Notes: generated by a model from the letters alone, not told the origin. DNA of 64,000 nucleotides from Pseudomonadota bacterium (GCA_002747395.1 PDPE01000033.1:1-64000), one strand, 5' to 3'. Shown: positions 43,666 through 54,154, counted from the first letter of the stretch. Numbers and translations: made by a program.

Positions 43666-43700
43666 TGTTTTCGCCGATTTGTCCGGTTGGCCTGATGATT

Positions 43701-44540
43701 TCAGATTTTACCTGTGACCCGTACCCGTTTGCTACCTTTGCCCGACTCTGAGGGTGTATGTGCGTTTTTCCTTGCCGTTTCAATCCGGGTGTCGATGATG
43801 TTTTTCAAGGCGATGATGATACCCATGCCGAAAAAAGCACCCGGAGGTAATACCAGGAAAAGAAAAGGCGGGTAATCATCAAAAACTGTGATTGTCCATG
43901 TTCTGGCTGTTTCTCCAAAAACAAGGTGCATGTCTGAAAACAGCGTGCCCTGGCCAAGTACCTCCCTGAATGCACCAAGAGCCAGTAAGACAGAAAGAAA
44001 CCCGACCCCCATCATCAATCCATCAAGTACGGAAGGGAGTACCGGATTTTTTGCAGCAAAGGCATCGGCCCGCCCCAAAATGGCACAGTTGGTGACGATA
44101 AGTGGAATGAAAATACCCAGAATTTCATATAGCTCCCAGGCGAAAGCCTGCATCAGCAGTTCGGCGCAGGTCACCAGCGAGGCGATAATCATAACAAAAG
44201 CGGGCAGCCGAACTGTTGCCGGAACATGATTGCGAATGCTGGATACTACAAGATTGGAACCGGTGAGCACCAGGGTCGTCGCCAATCCCAGACCGAGGGC
44301 GTTAACTGTTGTTCCTGTGACTGCGAGGAGAGGGCATAACCCCAGCAATTGCACCAGCGCCGGGTTATTATGCCAAAGCCCGTTTGCGACTATCTCGCGG
44401 TAGTTTATCTCGCGACAGTTTACCTGACGATAGTTTATCTCATCGGGGCCAGCGCCGCTTTCAGTTTGCCCCGGGCTGTCCGCAATTTCTGGCAAGCCAG
44501 GTTCGGTGACGGCTTCACTGTTCACTGTGATTATCTCCAT
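43701..44540 (-). CDS. rnfE: Rnf electron transport complex subunit E
   Basis: Integral membrane subunit of the Rnf complex, which couples electron flow between NADH and ferredoxin-type carriers to ion transport; in E. coli the homologous Rsx complex reduces SoxR. The core from [27 protein letters not shown] matches RsxE and has six predicted helices. A 45-residue N-terminal extension, absent in E. coli, is encoded partly by a 15-bp tandem repeat ([15 protein letters not shown]). GGAGG precedes the ATG at 44540, so the extension is likely translated. It overlaps the end of rnfG by 26 bases. Confidence 0.95.
   Translation of the reverse strand: MEIITVNSEAVTEPGLPEIADSPGQTESGAGPDEINYRQVNCREINYREIVANGLWHNNPALVQLLGLCPLLAVTGTTVNALGLGLATTLVLTGSNLVVSSIRNHVPATVRLPAFVMIIASLVTCAELLMQAFAWELYEILGIFIPLIVTNCAILGRADAFAAKNPVLPSVLDGLMMGVGFLSVLLALGAFREVLGQGTLFSDMHLVFGETARTWTITVFDDYPPFLFLVLPPGAFFGMGIIIALKNIIDTRIETARKNAHTPSESGKGSKRVRVTGKI
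44394..44438. repeat. 15-bp tandem repeat x3 in the rnfE N-terminal extension
   Basis: Units at 44394-44408, 44409-44423 and 44424-44438, each similar to CTCGCGGTAGTTTAT. Fifteen bases are five codons, so the RnfE frame is preserved and the protein repeats a five-residue (I/V)N(Y/C)R(E/Q) unit. Confidence 0.8.
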
Positions 44541-45171
44541 GTTTGCCTCCGCCAGTACCCTTGAGCAAATAATCGCGATTCCGGTTAAAATAATCCAGTG
44601 TATTATACACAGCCTTGATAACGGCTCTCGAGGTGATGGTTGCCCCGGTCAACTGGTCGAATTCCCCTCCCGCCTTGATTACTCGCCAGCCTTCAGGTGC
44701 CGGGTTGCCAAGGGATTTACCTGTAAACTGTTGAATCCAGTCTGATTTGCGAAGCTCGATCTTGTCACCAAGACCGGGCGTTTCCCGGTGCGCCAGCACC
44801 CTGACTCCGGCTATTGTTCCCGCGCTGTCAATTCCGCTGATCAAGCGGATTTCTCCACCGTAACCCTGAGGTGCAGTGGCAGGAATGAGCACGCCGTTGA
44901 TCCGGCCTTGCTTGCGCGAAACAAAAGCCTTTTGGGACTGTTTGCCCAGTACAGCGCTGTCTGGCAGGTTTACCCTGTCGTCCAGAAATTCATTGTCGTG
45001 ATAGTGGTTCGGAAAAATATCCCTGAGGGCTCTGGACTCTGCAATCTTTCTTTGCTGCTCAATGCGGTCAAAAGTCAGTAAATAGGTCGCGGTGATCAAC
45101 GCGGTAGTCACTATCGAGAAAGTGGCAAGCCCGATCACACTTTTGGTTATGGCCTGGCGGATTTCACTCAT
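44515..45171 (-). CDS. rnfG: Rnf electron transport complex subunit G
   Basis: Membrane-anchored flavoprotein facing the periplasm, with FMN linked to a threonine. One N-terminal helix (residues ~12-32, [21 protein letters not shown]) is followed by the FMN-binding domain: [15 protein letters not shown], and the flavinylation motif [15 protein letters not shown], where the second Thr is modified by ApbE. The length is 218 residues. Its ATG overlaps the rnfD stop by four bases. Confidence 0.95.
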   Translation of the reverse strand: MSEIRQAITKSVIGLATFSIVTTALITATYLLTFDRIEQQRKIAESRALRDIFPNHYHDNEFLDDRVNLPDSAVLGKQSQKAFVSRKQGRINGVLIPATAPQGYGGEIRLISGIDSAGTIAGVRVLAHRETPGLGDKIELRKSDWIQQFTGKSLGNPAPEGWRVIKAGGEFDQLTGATITSRAVIKAVYNTLDYFNRNRDYLLKGTGGGKHGDNHSEQ

Positions 45172-46217
45172 TGGCTTTTGCCTGCGATGCCCGAATCGGG
45201 TTTTTGATGACCATAGGTTCTGGGCCGGGTGTAATAATCAATAAAGGGTGCGGCAAAGTTCATCAGCAGCACAGAAAAAGCGACAGCATCAGGGTAGTTG
45301 CCATAGACCCGGATAAAATAAACGAGCACGCCGGCACAAAAACCGTAGATCAGTTTGCCCCGGTGGCTGGCCGGGCCGCTGACCGGATCGGTAATAATAA
45401 AAAAGGCTCCCGACATGGTTGCCCCGGCAAAAAGATGCAGGGAAACCGGCGTGGTGACATCACTGTCCCATCCGATGGTCAGGCCGAGTACGGTAATGCC
45501 TGCCAGCATGCCGACCGGGGCATGCCATGTAATGATTTTTCTGCTTATCAGGTAAAGACCACCGGCCAGGAAAGCAAGATTCACCCATTGCCACCCTGCG
45601 GCAATCTGGTTGCCGAAAACAGGGAGCTGGAATACGGCATCGGATGTTTTATCAATAATTTCGTGTTTGTACGTGTCCAACGGCGTGGCCATGGTGAAAG
45701 CATCGATGCTTTCTACTGAAAACGGACTGAAAAGAAGGCCGACTGTAGTAAGAAAATCCGGAGTATTAGCCAGGCCAGACGGGCTGGCCCAGGTGGTGGT
45801 CATGGCAACAGGAAATGAGACAAGAACCAGTGCATAGCCAACCATGGCAGGGTTAAAGGGGTTGTGGCCCAGCCCGCCATAAATCTGTTTGGCAAAGATG
45901 ATAGCAAACGCCGTGGCGGTCAGCGTTGTCCACCAGGGAGCGAACGGCGGCAGGGCCAGGCCCAGTAACACACCGGTCAACAAGGCGCTGCAGTCAGACA
46001 GACAGGGCATAACCGGGCGCTTGCGAAGTGCAAGTACCGCCGCTTCCGCTGTCACCGCGACCAACCCGCACCAGATTACATTGATCAGGTTTCCCCAGCC
46101 GAAAAAGCTGCACAGAACCACAAGGCCGGGCAGAGTGGCCAGTATGACCTGAATCATCACTTTTTGCGTGTGATTCTGGTCGTGAACATGAGGCGAAGAG
46201 ATAGGGGTAACCGGCAT
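45168..46217 (-). CDS. rnfD: Rnf electron transport complex subunit D
   Basis: Multi-helix membrane subunit with a covalently bound [17 protein letters not shown] is the usual N-terminus, and the flavinylation region is [13 protein letters not shown], with Thr in TMATP as the attachment site. [21 protein letters not shown] and [22 protein letters not shown] are conserved near the end. The length of 349 aa is normal. Unlike in E. coli, it is separated from rnfC by over 1.3 kb. Confidence 0.96.
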   Translation of the reverse strand: MPVTPISSPHVHDQNHTQKVMIQVILATLPGLVVLCSFFGWGNLINVIWCGLVAVTAEAAVLALRKRPVMPCLSDCSALLTGVLLGLALPPFAPWWTTLTATAFAIIFAKQIYGGLGHNPFNPAMVGYALVLVSFPVAMTTTWASPSGLANTPDFLTTVGLLFSPFSVESIDAFTMATPLDTYKHEIIDKTSDAVFQLPVFGNQIAAGWQWVNLAFLAGGLYLISRKIITWHAPVGMLAGITVLGLTIGWDSDVTTPVSLHLFAGATMSGAFFIITDPVSGPASHRGKLIYGFCAGVLVYFIRVYGNYPDAVAFSVLLMNFAAPFIDYYTRPRTYGHQKPDSGIAGKSQ

Positions 46218-46246
46218 ACTGTCAGCTGATGGGGGCTCTCTGTCGA

Positions 46247-46483
46247 TTATATTTTTACGTAAAAATGGTTTTTGCGTCGCCTGTCTACGCCAGCGCGTGA
46301 TTCAATCATCGGGCCTCGACTCTGCTTGAGGGAGCGTCTGTCCGAGCGTCTGCGTTCCTGACCGTCCCATTGTGTTTGCCGGAGTGAGTGGTTTTTACGC
46401 TTTTTGGTAAATATCCTGGTATGGCGGCCAGGGTTGTTATCAACCGCATTTGCGGCGGGTATTGCCGGGGCATCTTCAGTCAT
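46247..46483 (-). CDS. Small basic protein upstream of rnfD
   Basis: I cannot assign a family. AGGA lies seven bases before the ATG at 46483 and the frame encodes 78 residues, strongly basic. The C-terminal half has a repeated RR pattern: [14 protein letters not shown] and [12 protein letters not shown]. The middle repeats a 12-bp unit at DNA level (46332-46355). No hydrophobic segment is present, so it is cytosolic or nucleic-acid-associated. It lies 29 bases upstream of rnfD in the same direction and is probably co-transcribed with rnfDGE, so a role connected with that operon is possible but unproven. Confidence 0.55.
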   Translation of the reverse strand: MTEDAPAIPAANAVDNNPGRHTRIFTKKRKNHSLRQTQWDGQERRRSDRRSLKQSRGPMIESRAGVDRRRKNHFYVKI

Positions 46484-46735
46484 ATTGTCTTCCTGCCTGT
46501 TCCTGTAAATTAGCCGGTAATGTATAAATCAGCTGCGCATCCGGTGCGCGTGCTACCTACCTTTTATAGCGGCAAATGCAAGAAAGTATTTAGCGCCACC
46601 AACCAGAATAAACTGAAAATGATGTGGCCAGGTGGTAGTGTAAATCAAAATGAAAAAGGGGTGAAACAGAAAGTTGATCTGGCCGGGTAAAAGTATATAG
46701 AATGGCCGTCTAACCCGATTTCGAAGGAGTGACGT

Positions 46736-47455
46736 GTGCAAAAGAGTGATAAATCAGGTGCATTTGTGCTGGGCGTTTTTATTTTTTTGGGGTTGTCCTT
46801 GCTGGGTTACTTGCTGGGTGATGCGGCAATCAAATTCAGGCAATACGAGAGGAGTGTCGTTGTAAAGGGGCTGTCCGAGCGAGAATACAATGCAGACATT
46901 GTTATATGGCCGATAGAGTTTACAGCCGCAGCCAATGATCTTGAGAAACTCTATGATACGATTGAAACCAGTACATCGAAAATCAGGGCATTTCTTGTTG
47001 AAAGAGGCATAGAGCCCGGGGAAATCAGCTACTCCTCGCCATCTGTGACCGACAAGCTGGCACGCAAATATGGCGGTGATGAAAATGCCGGGTTCCGGTA
47101 TACGGCTTTTCAGACCGTTACCGTCTATTCGCAACACATCGAGGCTGTTCGTGCTGTCATGGGCAAGCTTTCAGATTTGGGTAAACAGGGTATTGTATTT
47201 ACCGGCAGCAATTACCAGTCGCAAACAGAGTATACCTTTACCCGGTTAAACGAAGTGAAGCCGGAAATGATCGAAGAAGCCACGAGAAAAGCAAGGGAAG
47301 TGGCCGAAAAGTTTGCTTCGGATTCCCAAAGTAAACTGGGGAAAATCAAAAGAGCTTCCCAGGGGCGATTCAGTATCAGCAGCCGGGATCAAAACAATCC
47401 ACACATCAAGAAGGTTCGAGTGGTAACAACGGTCGAGTATTACCTGTCTGACTGA
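46736..47455 (+). CDS. SIMPL-domain (DUF541) membrane-anchored protein
   Basis: Exported protein anchored by one N-terminal helix (residues ~9-29, AFVLGVFIFLGLSLLGYLLG). The rest is a SIMPL/DUF541 domain: VVKGLSEREYNADIVIWPIEF, RAFLVERGIEPGEISYSS, then ATRKAREVAEKFASDSQSKLG, and a final VRVVTTVEYYLSD. The start is GTG at 46736, after AAGGAG. A possible promoter TTGATC-16-TATAGA lies upstream. SIMPL proteins are little understood; some are linked to envelope stress. It is transcribed against the rnf genes and splits them. Confidence 0.86.
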   Translation: MQKSDKSGAFVLGVFIFLGLSLLGYLLGDAAIKFRQYERSVVVKGLSEREYNADIVIWPIEFTAAANDLEKLYDTIETSTSKIRAFLVERGIEPGEISYSSPSVTDKLARKYGGDENAGFRYTAFQTVTVYSQHIEAVRAVMGKLSDLGKQGIVFTGSNYQSQTEYTFTRLNEVKPEMIEEATRKAREVAEKFASDSQSKLGKIKRASQGRFSISSRDQNNPHIKKVRVVTTVEYYLSD

Positions 47456-47462
47456 TGGTGAA

Positions 47463-47492
47463 GACGGTGAAAACAGGGTGATTTTCCCCGTC
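47463..47492. terminator. Terminator-like hairpin between SIMPL and rnfC genes
   Basis: GACGGTGAAAA (47463-47473) pairs with TTTTCCCCGTC (47482-47492), one mismatch, around an 8-base loop, between convergent gene ends. No T-run follows on either strand, so function as an intrinsic terminator is uncertain. Confidence 0.4.
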
Positions 47493-47537
47493 TGGCAGTT
47501 CGTCTTTGCAATACGCGCCCCATCTATTTGATCCGAC

Positions 47538-49415
47538 TCAGTCGGGGTTCACCCCGACTTTTCTGGCAGCCTCCTGCGCTTCGTTGAGCGCCACCCTTGC
47601 TGCCTCCACCCTGGCTTTATTTTTGTCAATCGCTCTCTGTATTTTTTCTTTGGCGGCGATATCGTCCGGTTTGATCTGTTCGGCAGCGGCTACCATTTTT
47701 CCGAGTTTGGTTTCTGCTTTTGTCAGGCTGGATTTCATTTTTTTCAGATTTTGTTCGGCGATAATTGCTTCCTGATTCGGGGGTTGGTGGAGGTGGTTAT
47801 CAGGATTGGTTTCGCGCTGTTCCAGAGTGGGTTTTTTTATTCGAGGTGTAGCCCGGGCGGCTGACGGGCTGTGGTTATTTGTGCCTCCCTGTATGGCTGA
47901 TTTGACCATAGAAGGCGAGGGCGCGGTGTTTCCTTCGTTGTTTTGGTTCGCTTGCGCCTTGCGTTTGGCAGCTTGTGCTTTTGCTGCGGCTTCTGCGCGT
48001 GCCTTGCGTTTTGCTTCCTTTTCAGCAGCCTCTCTTGCCATACGCTCTTTGCGAAATTCGAAACGCAGGCGGGCCCTGTCTGATTTGGCTTTTTCCATCT
48101 TCTGTTGTCGAATTTCGCCCTTGGCGAAGCGGTAGTACTGCACCAGAGGAATCTGGCTTGGGCATACATAAGAACAGGCACCGCACTCGATGCAGTCTTG
48201 CAGGTTGAACAGTTCAGCCTTTTCCAGCTCCCTGTTTTTTGAAAACAGGAATAACTGCTGGGGCAGCAACCCCATCGGGCAGGCTTCAACACAGTAGCCG
48301 CATCGGATACAAGCCTGTTCCCGAGTGGCTTGTGGCAATTCCTGCGCACTGGCAGCGATAATGCAATTGGTGGTTTTTGTGACAGGTATTGCCATATCGT
48401 TGACGGTAACCCCCATCATGGGGCCGCCAATAATCACACGTCGGGTTTCCGGCTCCCGGTAGCCGGCTTCATCAAGCAGATCACCGATTCGGGTACCAAT
48501 CATGGTCTGGTAGTTGCGGGCTTCCGAGACGCCTCGACCTGTGACCGTGACCACCCTGGATACCAGGGGTTTATCCAGTACAACAGCATCATACACGGCG
48601 GCGGCTGTGCCTGCATTTTGGCAAAGCACGCCAATATCGGCGGGCAGTTTGCCACTGGGAACCTCAAGGCCGGTCAGAATTTTGATCAGCTGTTTTTCGC
48701 CACCGGAAGGGTATTTGGTCGGTATCACGGCAATTTCGATCTGGCTGCCTTTCGCCGCTTCTCGTAACGCTGCAATAGCTTCCGGTTTGTTGTCCTCGAT
48801 GCCAATAACACATTCTGCAGGGTCTGACAGAAAAGCCATAATTTCCATCCCTGCCAGTACCCGGCTTGCCTGTTCCCGAAGCAGCATGTCATCTGCGGTA
48901 ATACAGGGCTCGCATTCAGCGGCATTAATAATCAGTGTTTGTATTTTTGTACGCGCGGCAGAGTGGAGTTTAATTTCAGTCGGAAACCCGGCTCCGCCCA
49001 TCCCCACGATGCCCTTGTCACGAATAATCTCCCTGATTTGTTCGGGAGTCATGGACCGGTAATCGCGCTCTGCAGCCAGCTCTATCCAGGTATCTTCACC
49101 ATCGGGTTCGATAACGATACATAACCCGGCCATGCCTGAAGGGTGGCCGGTCAGATGGTCTGTTATGGCACTGATGGTACCGGAGGTAGGGGCGTGCACA
49201 GGAACGCTGACGGAAGCGGCTGCTTCGGCAATTTTCTGGCCTTTTAGCACGGTTTGTCCGATATCGACAATTGGTTTGGCCGGTTTGCCACTATGCTGGG
49301 AGACAGGCACAATCAGTACGGATGGAATTTGCGCCTGTCTGATTGGCTTGCCGGTAGATTGAGCCTTGTTTTCGGGGGGGTGAATTCCTCCCGGAAAATC
49401 ATGGAGTTGTCGCAT
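47538..49415 (-). CDS. rnfC: Rnf electron transport complex subunit C
   Basis: Peripheral NADH- and FMN-binding subunit with two 4Fe-4S clusters. The N-terminal region is FPGGIHPPENK; the NADH/FMN-binding part has GMGGAGFPTEIKLHSA and INAAECEPCITADDMLL. The cluster motifs are CIRCGYCVEACPMGLLPQ and CIECGACSYVCPSQIPLVQY. A long Ala/Lys/Glu-rich C-terminal tail (about residues 455-625) is probably coiled coil, as in the long RsxC of E. coli. The start overlaps the rnfB stop (TGATG). It is last of rnfABC. Confidence 0.96.
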   Translation of the reverse strand: MRQLHDFPGGIHPPENKAQSTGKPIRQAQIPSVLIVPVSQHSGKPAKPIVDIGQTVLKGQKIAEAAASVSVPVHAPTSGTISAITDHLTGHPSGMAGLCIVIEPDGEDTWIELAAERDYRSMTPEQIREIIRDKGIVGMGGAGFPTEIKLHSAARTKIQTLIINAAECEPCITADDMLLREQASRVLAGMEIMAFLSDPAECVIGIEDNKPEAIAALREAAKGSQIEIAVIPTKYPSGGEKQLIKILTGLEVPSGKLPADIGVLCQNAGTAAAVYDAVVLDKPLVSRVVTVTGRGVSEARNYQTMIGTRIGDLLDEAGYREPETRRVIIGGPMMGVTVNDMAIPVTKTTNCIIAASAQELPQATREQACIRCGYCVEACPMGLLPQQLFLFSKNRELEKAELFNLQDCIECGACSYVCPSQIPLVQYYRFAKGEIRQQKMEKAKSDRARLRFEFRKERMAREAAEKEAKRKARAEAAAKAQAAKRKAQANQNNEGNTAPSPSMVKSAIQGGTNNHSPSAARATPRIKKPTLEQRETNPDNHLHQPPNQEAIIAEQNLKKMKSSLTKAETKLGKMVAAAEQIKPDDIAAKEKIQRAIDKNKARVEAARVALNEAQEAARKVGVNPD

Positions 49416-50047
49416 CAGGCTGCATCCTCGGTTGAATCATTGGCGGGCTGTTTGTCAGTGGCAATAATTCGGGTTGAGGTATTGATTTGAGGGGAGCTGT
49501 CAGTCTGGACAGAAGTGTCCGGTAGTGGCCAGATCCAGTCGTTGATGCTTTTTTTGACTGGCACCATGTCAATACAGTCAACCGGGCAGGGGGCAACACA
49601 TAAATCGCAGCCGGTACATTCATCGGCTATTACCGTATGCATCTGTTTGGCCGCACCTAAAATGGCATCAACCGGGCAGGCCTGAATGCATTTGGTGCAG
49701 CCAATGCACTCGTCCTCCCGGATTACGGCGACATGAGGTTCTTTTTCTTCCCCATGTTCCTCATCGAGGGGGACAGGTTCCACATCCAGCAGGGCGGCAA
49801 GGGCATCGATAGTGGCCTGGCCGCCGGGCGGGCAACGATTGATCGCTTCACCTGCCGCAATGGCCTCGGCGTAGGGCCGACACCCCGGATGACCACATTG
49901 GCCGCACTGGGTCTGGGGAAGCAGGCTGTCTATTTGATCAACAACGGGGTTACCTTCCACCCGAAACCGGACGGAGGCAAAGCCGAGAAGCAGGCCAAAG
50001 CAAACTGCGAGCAATAAAAGTGCGCCTATGGACAGGAGTATGCTCAT
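49415..50047 (-). CDS. rnfB: Rnf electron transport complex subunit B
   Basis: Membrane-anchored iron-sulphur subunit that feeds electrons into the complex. Start at the ATG at 50047 ([18 protein letters not shown], an N-terminal helix); the open frame extends far upstream but is antiparallel-free overlap with rnfA and not RnfB-like. The first cluster motif is [21 protein letters not shown]; a ferredoxin domain with two 4Fe-4S motifs follows, [16 protein letters not shown] and [18 protein letters not shown] variable Thr/Ser-rich tail ends the 210-residue protein. It starts 11 bases after rnfA. Confidence 0.96.
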   Translation of the reverse strand: MSILLSIGALLLLAVCFGLLLGFASVRFRVEGNPVVDQIDSLLPQTQCGQCGHPGCRPYAEAIAAGEAINRCPPGGQATIDALAALLDVEPVPLDEEHGEEKEPHVAVIREDECIGCTKCIQACPVDAILGAAKQMHTVIADECTGCDLCVAPCPVDCIDMVPVKKSINDWIWPLPDTSVQTDSSPQINTSTRIIATDKQPANDSTEDAA

Positions 50048-50058
50048 TCGTGCCCCCG

Positions 50059-50640
50059 TTATATATCCACCAGGCCGGCAAAACCGAGGAATGCCAGAGA
50101 CATCAGGCCGGCAGTAATCATACTGATAGCGGAACCCCTGAAAGGAGCGGGCACATCCGCGAAGGCAATGCGCTCCCGCATGGCAGAAAACAGGATCAAA
50201 ACAAGAGAAAAACCGACGGCAGCTCCAAAGCCATACATAATCGACTCGACAAAGCCGTTTTGTTTTTTGATATTGAGCAGCGCAACACCGAGCACCGCGC
50301 AGTTGGTGGTAATCAAGGGCAGAAAAATCCCCAGTACCCGGTACAAAAGCGGGCTGACTTTTTTTACCACCATTTCGGTAAACTGCACCACCACCGCAAT
50401 GACCAAGATAAAAGTGATGGTTTGCAGGTATTCCAACCCCAGAGGTTCCAGTAAATATCGGAATGACAGATAACTGCAAACGGAGGACAGGGTTAATACG
50501 AACGTTGTGGCCAGCGACATACCCATGGCCGTTTCCAGTTTCCCGGACACACCCATAAACGGGCACAGACCGAGAAACTGAACCAGAACAAAATTGTTGA
50601 CCAGTATGGTACTGACCAGAATTAGCAAGTATTCTGACAT
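50059..50640 (-). CDS. rnfA: Rnf electron transport complex subunit A
   Basis: Six-helix membrane subunit, homologous to RnfE and to NqrE. The start [20 protein letters not shown] is diagnostic, followed by [20 protein letters not shown] and the conserved [19 protein letters not shown], whose Cys takes part in a membrane-embedded iron-sulphur site in known structures. The length of 193 aa equals E. coli RsxA. It begins the rnfABC part of the locus and follows metG with a 68-base gap on the same strand. Confidence 0.97.
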   Translation of the reverse strand: MSEYLLILVSTILVNNFVLVQFLGLCPFMGVSGKLETAMGMSLATTFVLTLSSVCSYLSFRYLLEPLGLEYLQTITFILVIAVVVQFTEMVVKKVSPLLYRVLGIFLPLITTNCAVLGVALLNIKKQNGFVESIMYGFGAAVGFSLVLILFSAMRERIAFADVPAPFRGSAISMITAGLMSLAFLGFAGLVDI

Positions 50641-50708
50641 CGCTTTGCCACTTATCGTTTCCTGACCGTCTGTCGCCTCGCTACCTGTCGGCTGTCCGGA
50701 GGTGTTTT

Positions 50709-52766
50709 TTACATGATACGCATGCCGGGCCGGGCACCTTCATCCGGTTGAATGATCCAGATATCGGAACCGCCGGGGCCTGCGGCAAGCACCATGCCTT
50801 CAGACATACCGAACTTCATCTTTCTCGGTTTCAGGTTGGCCACCATAACCGTCAATTTGCCTTCCAGTTGTTCAGGCTGGTAAGCGGATTTGATACCGGC
50901 AAATACGTTTCTGGTTTCCGAACCGAGATCCAGGGTCAGTCGCAGCAATTTGTCAGCGCCCTCCACATGCTCGGCTTTCAGGATTTTGGCTACGCGCAAA
51001 TCGACTTTGGCAAAATCATCAAACTCAATTTGTTCGCCAATGGCATCGTCATCTTTCCTTGCCGCTTTCCCGGCAGGTTTCCTTGCTTTGGAGGCGGTTT
51101 CAGGTTCTTTGGAGTCATTCACCATTGCGTCAATCTCCTTCATATCAACCCGGGTAATCATTGGTTTGAATTTATTGATGCGATGTCCCTGTAAACCTGG
51201 CCCTTGTAAAAGGGTAGCACGGTCTTCCCAATTCAGGGTGATATTCAAAAACGCTTCTGCCTTTTTGGCGGTCGCAGGGATAACGGGAGCCAGGTACACC
51301 ATCAATTGACGGAATATGTTAATCGCATTTGTGCATATCTCATGTAATTCCTGCTCCCGGCCTTCCTGTTTTGCCACAACCCAGGGTTCTTTTTCGTTGA
51401 TATACTGGTTCGCCTGATCGGCCAGTTCCATAATGCGACGAATCGCCTTGCCGAAATCACGATTTTCGTAAAAATCGGCAATTTCATCCCCGGCCCGCAC
51501 GTAGTCTGCCAGCAGTGTCGCACTGTTGTCATTGATGTCGGCCAAAATACCGTCAAATCGTTTGGTGATAAAATTGGCGCAACGGCTTGCAATATTAACT
51601 ACTTTACCCACCAGATCGGAATTCACCCGTTGGGCAAAGTCGTGCAGGTTAAGATCGAGATCGTCCACATGGCTGGTCAGCCTGGCGGCGAAATAGTAGC
51701 GCAAAAACTCGGGGTTCAGGTGATCCAGGTAGGTGCGAGCCATTATAAAGGTACCACGAGACTTGGACATTTTACGCCCGTCCACGGTAAGGAAACCATG
51801 CGCCCAAACGGCTGAAGGTGTCCTGAATCCGGAGCAGGACAGCATGCTTGGCCAGAACAGGGCGTGGAAATTGATAATGTCCTTCCCGATAAAGTGGTAA
51901 AGCTCGGTTTCTGCACCGGCTTGCCAGTAGTCATCAAAGTTCAGGTCATTATCCTGGTCGCAAAGGTTTTTGAAGCTGGCCATGTAGCCGATGGGAGCAT
52001 CCAGCCAGACGTAAAAAAACTTGCCGGGTTCGCCCGGAATTTCAAAACCGAAGTAGGGGGCATCGCGGCTGATATCCCATTCCTGCAAACCGTTTTCCAG
52101 CCACTCGGCCAGCTTGTTGGCAATCTGGGGCTGCAGCGTACCGCTGCGTGTCCAGGTTTTCAAAAAATCGGTAAACTCGGGTAGCCTGAAAAAGAAGTGT
52201 TCTGACTCTTTGTTGATTGGGGTCGCGCCGGAAATCGTTGATTTCGGGTTAATCAGCTCGGCGGGGGTGTAGGTCGCGGAGCAGGATTCACAGTTATCAC
52301 CGTACTGGTCTTCTGCCTTGCATTTCGGGCAGGTACCCTTGATAAACCGGTCGGCAAGGAAGAGTTTTTTCTCCGGGTCGTAGGCCTGCCTGATACTTCT
52401 TCGGGATATTTTGTTATCCTCGACGCAACGTTGATAAATCAGCTCGGAAAATTCACGGTTTTCCTCGGAATGTGTCGAATAGTAGTTGTCGAATTCGATC
52501 AGAAAATCTGCAAAATCCTTTTGATGCTCGGCATTCACGCGATCGATCAGTTGCTCTGGGGTAATGCCTTCTTTCTCGGCTCGAAGCATAATTGCCGTAC
52601 CGTGTGCATCATCGGCACAGACATAGGTACACTGGTTGCCTCTCAGTTTTTGAAAGCGCACCCAGATATCGGTCTGAATATATTCAAGGAGATGGCCAAG
52701 ATGAATCGGGCCATTTGCATAGGGCAGGGCACTGGTAACGAGAATTTTTCTAGAATTGCCTGACAT
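50709..52766 (-). CDS. metG: Methionyl-tRNA synthetase
   Basis: Charges tRNA-Met, including the elongator tRNA encoded in this window. The class I HIGH motif is PIHLGH in [16 protein letters not shown], the zinc ribbon is [17 protein letters not shown], and KMSKS is in [11 protein letters not shown]. The C-terminal 100 residues form the EMAP-II-like tRNA-binding/dimerisation domain ([20 protein letters not shown]). At 685 residues it is the E. coli length. The upstream gap is divergent from apbC, which is the common gammaproteobacterial arrangement. Confidence 0.97.
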   Translation of the reverse strand: MSGNSRKILVTSALPYANGPIHLGHLLEYIQTDIWVRFQKLRGNQCTYVCADDAHGTAIMLRAEKEGITPEQLIDRVNAEHQKDFADFLIEFDNYYSTHSEENREFSELIYQRCVEDNKISRRSIRQAYDPEKKLFLADRFIKGTCPKCKAEDQYGDNCESCSATYTPAELINPKSTISGATPINKESEHFFFRLPEFTDFLKTWTRSGTLQPQIANKLAEWLENGLQEWDISRDAPYFGFEIPGEPGKFFYVWLDAPIGYMASFKNLCDQDNDLNFDDYWQAGAETELYHFIGKDIINFHALFWPSMLSCSGFRTPSAVWAHGFLTVDGRKMSKSRGTFIMARTYLDHLNPEFLRYYFAARLTSHVDDLDLNLHDFAQRVNSDLVGKVVNIASRCANFITKRFDGILADINDNSATLLADYVRAGDEIADFYENRDFGKAIRRIMELADQANQYINEKEPWVVAKQEGREQELHEICTNAINIFRQLMVYLAPVIPATAKKAEAFLNITLNWEDRATLLQGPGLQGHRINKFKPMITRVDMKEIDAMVNDSKEPETASKARKPAGKAARKDDDAIGEQIEFDDFAKVDLRVAKILKAEHVEGADKLLRLTLDLGSETRNVFAGIKSAYQPEQLEGKLTVMVANLKPRKMKFGMSEGMVLAAGPGGSDIWIIQPDEGARPGMRIM

Positions 52767-52922
52767 GAGTGTCGTTCCAAATTGATTGGTTGTTTTTACG
52801 GTTGCATCAAAACTGACATATGATACCGTCGATAGTCAGAATTTTCACCATTGGGTGAGGTTATCTTTGTGGACAAGTGTTTTCGTACTCGGCGCGAGAT
52901 AGCAAGTGCGAGTGAAAACAAC

Positions 52923-52988
52923 CAGGAGCGAGCTGACAAAAACTATGAGTGAGCTAACAAAAAACTATGAGTGAGTTAACAAAAGGCG
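52923..52988. repeat. 22-bp tandem triplication at the apbC start
   Basis: Three imperfect 22-bp units end at the apbC start region; the last two each contain an ATG (52945 and 52967). Twenty-two is not a multiple of three, so the first ATG is out of frame: it encodes MSELTKNYE and stops with TGA at 52972-52974, inside the apbC start region. AGGAG at 52924-52928 precedes the first ATG by 16 bases. Confidence 0.85.
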
Positions 52989-54061
52989 ATGTAGAGCAGG
53001 TCATTGCGGGTTTTACCGACCCTTATTTACAGAAGAACCTGGTAGAACTGAACTGGGTATCCGATATCAGTATTGATCAGGGGGTGGTGACGGTGACACT
53101 TGTTTACCCCTATCCGAACAAGGGATTGCACGGTGCGTTGAGGCAAATGTTAAGCCTGTCGGTGGAAGACCTGGATGGCGTGACCGAGTGCACGGTTGAA
53201 ATACACAATCGGATTGTTGCGCGAAAAACCGCCAACAACATTGCAGCCCTGCCTCAGGTGAAAAACGTGATTGCTGTTGCATCAGGCAAAGGCGGGGTTG
53301 GCAAGTCCACAGTAGCGGTCAATCTGGCGCTGGCACTGGCCGAAGAAGGCGCAAAAACGGGTATCCTCGATGCGGATATTTATGGCCCGAGTATCGGTAT
53401 GATGCTTGGAATAAAAGAAGGTACTCGCCCCGGGGTGCTGGATGAGAAATATTTTATTCCGGTACCGGCGCATGGTTTGCAGACCATGACTATGGCTTAC
53501 CTGGTGACAGAAGAAACCCCCATGATTTGGCGTGGCCCGATGGCCAGCGGCGCATTGCAGCAATTGTTGACCCAGACACACTGGCAGGAGCTGGATTACC
53601 TGATTGTCGATATGCCGCCCGGTACCGGGGATATTCAGCTCACTCTGGCCCAGAAAGCCCCCGTTACCGGGGCGGTGATTGTAACAACCCCCCAGGACAT
53701 TGCCTTGCTGGATTGCAAAAAAGGCATCGAAATGTTCAGAAAGGTGAACATTCCTGTGTTGGGCATAGTTGAAAACATGAGCCTGTACTGCTGCCCTGAT
53801 TGCGGCCACCAGGAACCTGTGTTCGGTGAAGGGGGAGGCCAGCGCATCGCAGAGCAGTATCAGACCGGTCTGGTCGGCCAGTTGCCCCTGAATCGTACCA
53901 TAAGAGAACAGACGGACTCCGGGAGCCCGACCGTAATCAATGCTCCGGACTCTGAAATCGCACTGAAATATCGGGATATGGCCCGGAAAGTGGCGGCTGA
54001 ACTGGTGATAAAAGCGGGGGAGGACGAATTGGCGGCTCCCGATATTATTGCCCGAAGCTGA
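52967..54061 (+). CDS. apbC: Iron-sulphur cluster carrier ATPase ApbC/Mrp
   Basis: Binds and transfers 4Fe-4S clusters to target proteins. Residues 1-85 are a DUF59/MIP18-like domain. The P-loop ATPase has the deviant Walker [17 protein letters not shown], switch DMPPGTGDIQLTLAQ, and the cluster-binding CxxC as YCCPDCGHQEPVFGEGGG. It is 364 residues. I choose the ATG at 52967 since the earlier ATG at 52945 is out of frame. It diverges from metG. Three tandem repeats around the start may affect initiation. Confidence 0.95.
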   Translation: MSELTKGDVEQVIAGFTDPYLQKNLVELNWVSDISIDQGVVTVTLVYPYPNKGLHGALRQMLSLSVEDLDGVTECTVEIHNRIVARKTANNIAALPQVKNVIAVASGKGGVGKSTVAVNLALALAEEGAKTGILDADIYGPSIGMMLGIKEGTRPGVLDEKYFIPVPAHGLQTMTMAYLVTEETPMIWRGPMASGALQQLLTQTHWQELDYLIVDMPPGTGDIQLTLAQKAPVTGAVIVTTPQDIALLDCKKGIEMFRKVNIPVLGIVENMSLYCCPDCGHQEPVFGEGGGQRIAEQYQTGLVGQLPLNRTIREQTDSGSPTVINAPDSEIALKYRDMARKVAAELVIKAGEDELAAPDIIARS

Positions 54062-54154
54062 GCCGTCAGTTTCTTCGGGAAGTTGAATAGGGTATGATTC
54101 ACCTCAAAAATACAATGCGAATCAATGGATTGAATAATCAGGGAAAATAGCGAT

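Noticed and set aside
50048..50566. N-terminal extension of rnfB
   Set aside because: The open frame overlaps rnfA on the same strand, lacks a hydrophobic start, and RnfB sequence begins only at the ATG at 50047.
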